Assembly (NCBI GenBank): GCA_964396385.1
Contig: CAYNFH010000049.1
Coordinates: 1-30,127 of the forward strand
Direction of reading: 5' to 3'
DNA: 30,127 nt
From: CAYNFH01 sp964396385
GTDB taxonomy: Bacteria; Armatimonadota; Chthonomonadetes; Chthonomonadales; CAJBBX01
Within the stretch, counting starts at the first letter, position 1. The number at the start of each line of letters is the position of its first letter. Position numbers and translations under genes: made by a program. A model generated the notes under the pieces. That model searched no databases. It was not told the origin of the DNA and worked only from the letters and a program-made list of their open reading frames with translations. This document shows positions 7,518 through 14,070 of the stretch, piece after piece.

Positions 7518-10289
7518 TCATCTCCCCCTCCGCTCCACCCGCTCCACCTCCTCCGGGTCGTCCATGGCGATAGAAGGTCGCAGCGCTGCCCGCTTGTAGT
7601 CCGGGTCGGCGGGGTCCTTCGCCTTCTCCGGGTCGAAGATGCGGGCGTCCACCTGGGTGTGCGTGTACGGCGTGAAGTCCGGCGTGGTAGTGAAGCAGTC
7701 CGAGAAGTCGTTGGCCACCGCGTCGAACATGTTGAGCGGCGGCAAACCCAGAAGCTCGTACAGCGTGCGGTGCATGCTCACGATGGTGGTGTGCCGGTGG
7801 GACACGTATCCTCGTTTGGCCCACGGGCTGATCACGAGCAGCACGCTGCGTTGCGCGTCTACGTGGTCCGGCTCCCCGCCCGCGTCGTCCTGGGTCACGA
7901 AGATGGCCATGTTCTTCCAGTAGGGCGTGTGCGATAAGAAATCCACAATCCGGCCCAGCGCCAGGTCGTTGTCCGCCATCCAGGACGCCAGATAGGGGTA
8001 GCCGCGGTTGGGCTGCGGCTCCGTGCCGTGGTCGTTGCAGATGGCGATGTTGATGAACCGCGGCACGGACCGCTTGCCGTCCAGGAAGAGCTGCGTGAAG
8101 TCCTTGATGAACCAGTCCGCGCGGTACTGGTCCGGGATGTTCATGTTGAAGATGGGGAACTCGCGGCAGGTGTTGTCATACAGCACCCTCGACATAGGGA
8201 TGTTCACCACCTCTCGCGCCCCGGTCTTCGCCTCGCCGGCGTCCTCCAGCACGCCGGCGAACTCGAACCCCTCCCCGTAGTTGCGGAATGGCAGGCCGTG
8301 GCGGGCCAGGTGCTCCCACATGGACCCGGCCTCCGGATAGTCCTCCGGCGCGATGGAACCGTTGGAGCCGAAAGAGGCCCGCCGGCCGGGCGCGGTACTG
8401 TCCAGCTTGAAGTCCCAGCCCAGCGTGTAGGTCATCTGGCAGAAGTTGTTGGGCTGCACCCCCACCAGCCAGCGGTGGCCTACCCCGCTCGCCTCCGGCT
8501 CCATGTAGAAGTTGTCGCTCACCGTGAACCGGCGTGCCAGGGCATTGTGATTCGACATCACCACCGTGTCCTCGATGGTCGGCTGGCCGTTCTGGCGGAT
8601 CGTCTGGTGCAGTCCCCACCGGAGCAGGCGCGGGTCGTCGTTCGCGCCCGGGACGTGGTCGAAGATCGTATCGTACGTGTGGTTCTCCTTGGTTATGAAG
8701 ACCACGTACTTGATCTCCGCGGACGTCTGGCCCGGCGTGGTCGGCACCAGCGGCGAGGAGAGGGCCGCCCGGTCCGTGGAGCGATCCACCATGCCGTTGT
8801 TCTCCAGCACCGTCTGGGTGTAGCGGGCCAGCTCCGGCTCTCCGGGAACGGGGATGACGTGGAAGGAGCCTTGCATCCCCAGGTAGGGGCTGTCCGGCGG
8901 ATGGCTGCTGCCCTTGGGACCGCTGCCGAATCCCCGGAAGGAGATGGCGAGGACCCGCCTGCCGTCCCGGCTCAGCGCCACCCGGTACGGATACCACGCG
9001 GTTGGGATGTGGCCAAGGACCCTGCCGCTCCGGGCGTCCAGCACCCCGATGGCGTTGATGCCGGACTCCGCCACGTAGAGCCGCTTGCCGTCCGTCTCCA
9101 TGCCGCTCGGCCCCACCCCGCGCAGGTGGGCCACCAGGGGGGAGGGCACGATCCGCGTGCGGAAGCGGCGCTGGCCGGTGGTGAGGTCGATGGCCTCCAC
9201 GATGTCGTTGTTGCCGTTGGAGACGTAGAGGATTCCGCCGCGCGCCACCAGGTAGTTGGGCGCGCTGCCGCCCACCGTCTTCATCCCCTCCGCGGGAGCG
9301 CCGACCAGCAGGCCCGTCTTGACGCGGCTGATCACCGTTGGATGCGCGGGGTCGGAGACGTCCACCCCCCAGACGGAGAAAGACTCCGGCGCGTTGGGAT
9401 CTCCCAGGCCCGGCACGTGGCGGTCCTCCGCGTCCCCTCCCTGCTCGGCCTCCCGGCTGGGAAACCCGAATGCGGGGAAGGTGAGCCCTCGCGGATCCGC
9501 CTTGGAGCCGGCCGCCGGCTTCGGGATGGGACTGTACGCGAACATGCCGATGTTCGCGACGTACACGCGGCTGCCGTCCACCGCCAGCGAGTACGGGTAT
9601 CGCCCCACGTCCACGGAGCCCACGGCCTTGCGTGCCGATGTATCGACTACCGCCACGCGGAAGTTGGTCACGTCCGCGCAGTACAGGTACTTCCCGTCCG
9701 CGCTCAGCTTCAGGTCCATGGCGAAGCTATCGGCGTAGCTCCGGCCATCCACAGGGGTGTTGAGCGAGATCTCGGCTGTCTTGGCGTGTGACGCGACGTC
9801 GGAGACATAGACCGCTCCGCTCTCGCCGCTGCTCCAGTAGAGGGTCTGACCGTCCGGAGAGAACACGGCCGCGCCCGCGTTCTTGCGGCGGCGCTGATCG
9901 GAATCCGGCAGAAGCTGGATCACGGTTGGACGCTTCGTGTCCCAGTCCGTGATGAGCTGCCCCACCCCGTCGCTCGCCACAAACACCGTGCGGCCGTCCG
10001 GGCTGAGCGCCAGGCCGTGCGGCCAGCGCGCCACCGGAATGTGCGTGCCGGCCGGCGTGAGGAACCGTCCGCTGGAGAGGATGGTCTGCCCGTTCGGGTC
10101 GTGGAGGGCGTACTCGTTCACCGCCGGAGCGTGGAGGTACGGCGCCCCTTGCTCTACGGCAGGTTGCGCTCGGAGATACGGTGCGGTAGGGGCCGGGTGC
10201 CATCCCGGCCCGCTACCCCCAAGCACAGGAAGCGCAAGAAAGCAAGTGGCCAAAGCGGCGCTGCTCAGGAGGATTGGGCGCGAAGACAT
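7518..10289 (-). CDS. Secreted YVTN/YncE-type beta-propeller plus phosphoesterase (PF04185-like)
   Basis: 923 residues from the ATG at 10289 (AGAGGTG five bases upstream; a GTG at 10298 is possible). Residues 1-27 are a signal peptide. About residues 60-480 form a seven-bladed propeller with repeated motifs such as ALSPDGRTVFVAS, VFSPDGQTLYWSS, KLSADGKYLYCAD and VALSRDGRRVLAIS. The phosphoesterase domain starts near residue 525 with VVFITKENHTYDTIFD, where the metal and nucleophile pair is Glu535-Asn536. It continues through NHNALARRFTVSDNFY and the metal cluster QDDAGGEPDHVDAQRS (Asp801 and Asp802), ending in an ordinary tail. The family includes phospholipase C and acid phosphatase AcpA. 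It likely acts outside the cytoplasm on phosphate esters. The start lies only 18 bases from the divergent UnbV relic. Confidence 0.9.
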   Translation of the reverse strand: MSSRPILLSSAALATCFLALPVLGGSGPGWHPAPTAPYLRAQPAVEQGAPYLHAPAVNEYALHDPNGQTILSSGRFLTPAGTHIPVARWPHGLALSPDGRTVFVASDGVGQLITDWDTKRPTVIQLLPDSDQRRRKNAGAAVFSPDGQTLYWSSGESGAVYVSDVASHAKTAEISLNTPVDGRSYADSFAMDLKLSADGKYLYCADVTNFRVAVVDTSARKAVGSVDVGRYPYSLAVDGSRVYVANIGMFAYSPIPKPAAGSKADPRGLTFPAFGFPSREAEQGGDAEDRHVPGLGDPNAPESFSVWGVDVSDPAHPTVISRVKTGLLVGAPAEGMKTVGGSAPNYLVARGGILYVSNGNNDIVEAIDLTTGQRRFRTRIVPSPLVAHLRGVGPSGMETDGKRLYVAESGINAIGVLDARSGRVLGHIPTAWYPYRVALSRDGRRVLAISFRGFGSGPKGSSHPPDSPYLGMQGSFHVIPVPGEPELARYTQTVLENNGMVDRSTDRAALSSPLVPTTPGQTSAEIKYVVFITKENHTYDTIFDHVPGANDDPRLLRWGLHQTIRQNGQPTIEDTVVMSNHNALARRFTVSDNFYMEPEASGVGHRWLVGVQPNNFCQMTYTLGWDFKLDSTAPGRRASFGSNGSIAPEDYPEAGSMWEHLARHGLPFRNYGEGFEFAGVLEDAGEAKTGAREVVNIPMSRVLYDNTCREFPIFNMNIPDQYRADWFIKDFTQLFLDGKRSVPRFINIAICNDHGTEPQPNRGYPYLASWMADNDLALGRIVDFLSHTPYWKNMAIFVTQDDAGGEPDHVDAQRSVLLVISPWAKRGYVSHRHTTIVSMHRTLYELLGLPPLNMFDAVANDFSDCFTTTPDFTPYTHTQVDARIFDPEKAKDPADPDYKRAALRPSIAMDDPEEVERVERRGR

Positions 10290-10306
10290 GGGAAACACCT
10301 CTCGAG

Positions 10307-10546
10307 ATGGGACATCGACGAAGGCTGAATGCGGCTATCACGAGTTTCGCCGTCGCGATGACGGTACTCCTCTGCGGGTGTGGGGCACGGCGGGAGCGTG
10401 TGCCCGCCCATAGGAACTCCCATCCTCCCGCAGTCGCCGTGAGATTCGTAGATGTAACAGATTCCGCGGGAATCCGGTTCGTGGCGACCAACTCGCGCAC
10501 GCCCTCCAGATACCTCATCGAGACGATGGGCTCCGGTTGCGCGTAG
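10307..10546 (+). pseudogene. Truncated ASPIC/UnbV (CRTAC1-like, FG-GAP) lipoprotein N-terminus
   Basis: From the ATG at 10307 the frame gives a lipoprotein signal (FAVAMTVLLCGC, lipobox LLCGC). It then gives VRFVDVTDSAGIRFVATNS and YLIETMGSGCA, followed by TAG. The last motif is normally followed in CRTAC1/UnbV proteins by FLDYDNDG and several hundred residues of FG-GAP propeller. Here nothing of it remains in any frame before the next gene, so this is the 5' scar of a deletion. With 18 bases between its start and the divergent phosphoesterase start, the phosphoesterase promoter must lie within this relic. Confidence 0.7.
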
Positions 10547-10592
10547 AAGCAGGTGGACGTGCCTGTTGCAGGGGCCTCATGGTGCGAGGAGC

Positions 10593-10949
10593 CTACTTGC
10601 GGACGGTGGGAGGTTGGGCTTGAGGGGCGGAAGGGACGGCGCCAACGCCCTTGGAAGCCACCGGGCAGACTCCCGGCGTGGCCGAGACGGCCAGGCTGGT
10701 ACCGTCCGGATCGAGGAGTCCACCCGGCAACCGCGCGCCCTCGCGCCCCTCCTTGTCCAGCATCACCTTCATAGAGTGCGCGTCCGAGTGGCAGGAGACG
10801 CAGTAGTTAGCCGGCAGATGACGGCGCGCGGTCGTGCGTGCCTCCGCGCGTAATCCCGAGTAGTACGCGCCCCACTCAATAAGGCCGGCGCACGCCAGCG
10901 CCCCGAGAAGAACAAAAGCCGCAAGCTGCGGCGGTATGGTTCTATTCAT
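10593..10949 (-). CDS. Membrane-anchored monoheme c-type cytochrome-like protein
   Basis: 118 residues from the ATG at 10949. Residues about 8-30 (AAFVLLGALACAGLIEWGAYY) are a signal-anchor segment. Next come RRHLPANYCVSCHSDAHSMK with one CxxCH heme-c motif, then LDKEGREGARLPGGLLDPDG and a Pro/Ala tail. It is far smaller than multiheme cytochromes and has only one obvious distal Met candidate (HSMKVM). It begins seven bases after the stop of the small lipoprotein, so the two are probably one operon. The CxxCH also occurs in heme-free domains, so heme binding is inferred. It may have served the UnbV-type protein now truncated next door, but that is speculative. Confidence 0.6.
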   Translation of the reverse strand: MNRTIPPQLAAFVLLGALACAGLIEWGAYYSGLRAEARTTARRHLPANYCVSCHSDAHSMKVMLDKEGREGARLPGGLLDPDGTSLAVSATPGVCPVASKGVGAVPSAPQAQPPTVRK

Positions 10950-10956
10950 CCGCCCT

Positions 10957-11112
10957 TCAGTCTCCCCGCTTGTCCTTGCGTTGAGCCTGCATCTGCGTAG
11001 TCTCCTTCGGACGGTCCGGACCGGAGTGACAGCCGGTGATGCCGGTCACGTAGAGACATACGGCTGCCAGCAGAATGGATCTGAACAGAAGCTGCTTGCT
11101 GCACACAGGCAT
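10957..11112 (-). CDS. Small lipoprotein
   Basis: 51 residues from the ATG at 11112 (GAGGA seven bases upstream). A frame opening farther upstream would pass through the hairpin at 11140 and is rejected. The sequence has a hydrophobic core LLFRSILLAAVCLYV followed by the lipobox ITGC (Cys28). The mature part is only 24 charged residues (PDRPKETTQ ... KDKRGD). Short lipoproteins placed directly after DUF1559 genes are common in Armatimonadota and Planctomycetota. No function is assigned. Confidence 0.6.
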   Translation of the reverse strand: MPVCSKQLLFRSILLAAVCLYVTGITGCHSGPDRPKETTQMQAQRKDKRGD

Positions 11113-11139
11113 TCGGAGTTCCTCAACCACGTGGCGCGT

Positions 11140-11173
11140 TTCCCATTCCGGGGCATGTGCCCCGGAATGGGAA
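11140..11173. terminator. Perfect 15-bp stem-loop after the DUF1559 gene
   Basis: TTCCCATTCCGGGGC, loop ATGT, then the exact complement. It lies 25-58 bases past the pseudopilin stop on the minus strand and before the small lipoprotein start. There is no long U-tract, so it may be a partial terminator or an RNA-stabilising hairpin that lowers expression of the downstream pair relative to the pseudopilin. Confidence 0.7.
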
Positions 11174-11197
11174 CCCCAGTCGCCACAGATTACGCGC

Positions 11198-12076
<879 letters not shown>

Positions 12077-12139
12077 GGTTTCTCTCCTTCAATAGAGGCG
12101 GTTCCGATTGCCAACCACGGAAGAAAGCGTACTGACCTG

Positions 12140-12180
12140 TGGTTAAGTCGGGGTAAGAGTGGCGTTAAATCCTGGTTAAG
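12140..12180 (-). promoter_or_regulatory. Four-unit 11-bp-periodic direct repeat, PHO-box-like operator
   Basis: Read on the minus strand, the 8-mers CTTAACCA, TTTAACGC, TCTTACCC and CTTAACCA are separated by exactly 3 bases each, giving an 11-bp repeat. Direct repeats of (C/T)TTAACC-type units at 11-bp spacing are the classic layout for PhoB/PhoP response regulators, including cyanobacterial SphR boxes. A TACGCT, a weak -10 candidate, begins eight bases past the array, then the pseudopilin leader. Regulation by phosphate is inferred. The array is 280 bases from the divergent larA start, so that gene is a less likely target. Confidence 0.5.
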
Positions 12181-12358
12181 CGCGTAACCCGCGCGAACGA
12201 TTTAGGCCGTGCAATGGGGCCGGTTTGGAGATGTCGCCCTCGCTCCTCCATCTGCTGGGTGAATAGGCGGCGCCGGGGGAATCTGGCGCATGTCCCGAAA
12301 CGCCGGGATGTGCCACTAAATCGCTGGCACAATAGGTTGTCAAGCGGTATTTTCTTGC

Positions 12359-12425
12359 TGGACCGGGAACCGGGGCTGGTTGGCGCCGGATTCCGCCCCC
12401 GGCGAACACATCGGTTCCCGGTCCA
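12359..12425. promoter_or_regulatory. 14-bp perfect inverted repeat upstream of larA
   Basis: TGGACCGGGAACCG and its exact complement CGGTTCCCGGTCCA are separated by 39 bases that contain a second small stem (CGCCGG/CCGGCG). It ends 35 bases before the larA ATG, so an RNA hairpin in the larA leader or a DNA loop operator is possible. Between 12181 and 12358 I see no gene and no clear promoter. Confidence 0.45.
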
Positions 12426-12460
12426 TAATGGATAGACGAGCAACGAAGGGAGCCATTACG

Positions 12461-13915
12461 ATGCGCTTGAGGCTGGAGTACGGCCGGAGCGGCCTGGAAG
12501 CGGAGCTGCCGGACGACAACCTGGTGGGGGTCCTCACCCTGAACCCTGCCCCGCCAGTACCGGACCCTCGCGCGGCGGTGGAGGAGGCGCTGGCCCATCC
12601 CATCGGAGCGCTGCCGCTGGAGGAGCTGGCGCGTAGGCGCAGGGACGCCTGCATCGTGGTGTGTGACGTCACCCGGCCGGTCCCAAACTCGGTGCTGCTC
12701 CCGCCGATGCTGGAGAGCCTGGAGCGAGCCGGCATACCGCGGGAGCGCATTACCATCCTGGTCGCCACAGGCACCCACCGGCCCAACGAAGGCGCGGAAC
12801 TGGAGGCGATGCTGGGCTCCGAGGTAGCGAGCTCGTACCGGGTGGTGAACCACGTCTGCACGGATCGCGCCTCTCACGTTGATCTTGGTATCAGTTGTCA
12901 GATCACAGACGACTCCGGAATCCGTGGTCTGTCGTCTGTCGTCCGTGGTCTCCGCGCGATCCGTGGTCCGCAGACCGGATCCGGCCCTGAATACCTGAAC
13001 ACCCGAACACCTGAACACCCTCCCGATTCCGGCCCATCAACCATCAACCATCAACCATCAACCCCTTCCGTCGGCCTCCCCGTCCTCCTGGACCGCACCT
13101 ACTGCGACGCGGATCTCAAGCTCACCGTGGGGCTCATCGAGCCGCACTTCATGGCCGGCTACTCCGGCGGGCGCAAGCTCATTATGCCCGGGCTCGCGGC
13201 ACTGGAGACGGTTCAGGCGTGGCACAGCCCTCGCTTCCTGGAGCATCCCAACGCCTCTATGGGCGTCGTGGATGGCAATCCGGTGCATGAGGAGGCGCTC
13301 CGCATCGCGCGGATGGTCCCCCCGGACCTGATCCTGGACGTCACCCTGGACGAGCGCAACCGCATCACCGGTGTCTTTGCGGGCGAGATGGAGGCCGCCT
13401 GGCGGACCGGCGTAGCGGCGGCCGAGCGCGCCGCCCACGCTCCCGTCCCGGAGCCGGTGGACGTGGTGGTCACCACCTGCGCGGGCTACCCGTTGGACGC
13501 CACGTTCTACCAGGCGGTAAAGGGCATGGTGGGCGCCCTCCCTATCCTCAGGCCCGGTGGGAGCATCATCATCGCGGCCTCCTGCTCGGAAGGCATAGGC
13601 GGGCAGGACTTCACCCGCACCCTGCTGGAGACGGAGGACCTGTGCCGGTTCAGGGAAGATATCCAGCGGTCGGATTGGCGGTTCATCCCGGATCAGTGGG
13701 AGGTGGAGGAGCTGGCAAAGGCGGTGTCCCGGGCGGACGTGTACTGCGTCTGCGACGGGATCGCGCCGGAGACCCTGGCCCGCTGTTTCGTCACGCCAGT
13801 GGAAACCGTGGAACAGGGCGTTCACGCGGCCCTCGCCAAACTCGGCGCGCACGCCACTATTGCCGCCATTCCGAAAGGCCCCTATGTGATTCCGTACGTG
13901 GAACCGGGCCTCTGA
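12461..13915 (+). CDS. larA: LarA-family nickel-pincer lactate racemase-like protein with in-frame repeat insertion
   Basis: 484 residues from the ATG at 12461 (AAGGGAG upstream). LarA interconverts D- and L-lactate or related 2-hydroxyacids with a covalent nickel-pincer nucleotide. Active-site motifs are CDVTRPVP (Arg72), GTHRP (His106), EPHFMAGYSGGRK (His229 and cofactor lysine Lys239) and AWHSPRF (nickel ligand His255). Spacings of 10 and 16 from His229 to Lys239 to His255 equal those of Lactobacillus LarA (174, 184, 200). The gap between His106 and His229 is 123 instead of 66. The extra 57 residues are encoded by a heptamer/octamer repeat element (residues about 144-202). It sits where the family normally has a short TSRGTPV-like loop. 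larB, larC and larE are not in the window. Many LarA paralogues racemise other hydroxyacids. Whether the enzyme tolerates the insert is unknown. Confidence 0.88.
   Translation: MRLRLEYGRSGLEAELPDDNLVGVLTLNPAPPVPDPRAAVEEALAHPIGALPLEELARRRRDACIVVCDVTRPVPNSVLLPPMLESLERAGIPRERITILVATGTHRPNEGAELEAMLGSEVASSYRVVNHVCTDRASHVDLGISCQITDDSGIRGLSSVVRGLRAIRGPQTGSGPEYLNTRTPEHPPDSGPSTINHQPSTPSVGLPVLLDRTYCDADLKLTVGLIEPHFMAGYSGGRKLIMPGLAALETVQAWHSPRFLEHPNASMGVVDGNPVHEEALRIARMVPPDLILDVTLDERNRITGVFAGEMEAAWRTGVAAAERAAHAPVPEPVDVVVTTCAGYPLDATFYQAVKGMVGALPILRPGGSIIIAASCSEGIGGQDFTRTLLETEDLCRFREDIQRSDWRFIPDQWEVEELAKAVSRADVYCVCDGIAPETLARCFVTPVETVEQGVHAALAKLGAHATIAAIPKGPYVIPYVEPGL
12890..13066. repeat. STRR-like element 3, inside larA
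   Basis: Three tandem blocks. Heptamers GTGGTCT GTCGTCT GTCGTCC GTGGTCT are preceded by the inverted match CAGACGAC. Octamers of the ACCTGAAC/ACCCGAAC type lie at 12992-13020. Heptamers CATCAAC x4 lie at 13035-13063. The spacers GGATCCGG and GATTCCGG separate the blocks. The whole is in frame and stop-free, encoding YLNTRTPEHP ... DSGPSTINHQPST. Confidence 0.85.
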
Positions 13916-14010
13916 TACCTGAACACCTGAACACCTGAACACCTGACCACCTGAACACCCGAATCCGGGACCTTCAACCTTCAACCCTACACCCTACACC
14001 CTGCACTGAA
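13913..14010. repeat. STRR-like element 4, between larA and the cyclase gene
   Basis: Begins at the larA stop. Five to six octamers ACCTGAAC (one ACCTGACC, one ACCCGAAT) are followed by CCGGGA, then heptamers CCTTCAA x2 and CCCTACA x2, then CCCTGCA. It has the same order of blocks as the in-gene elements 3 and 8 but lies outside coding sequence. The rest of the gap to 14071 shows nothing else. Confidence 0.85.
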
Positions 14011-14070
14011 GGACTAAAGGGTCACGCTGCATAAAGTCACACTGCCGCTGTATTTCCGGAGCAAGCGACC

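Noticed and set aside
8028..9791. 587-codon ORF opposite the phosphoesterase
   Set aside because: It is the mirror of a well-supported gene in GC-rich DNA. Its translation is Arg/His/Val-rich with no motif, and it has no ribosome site.
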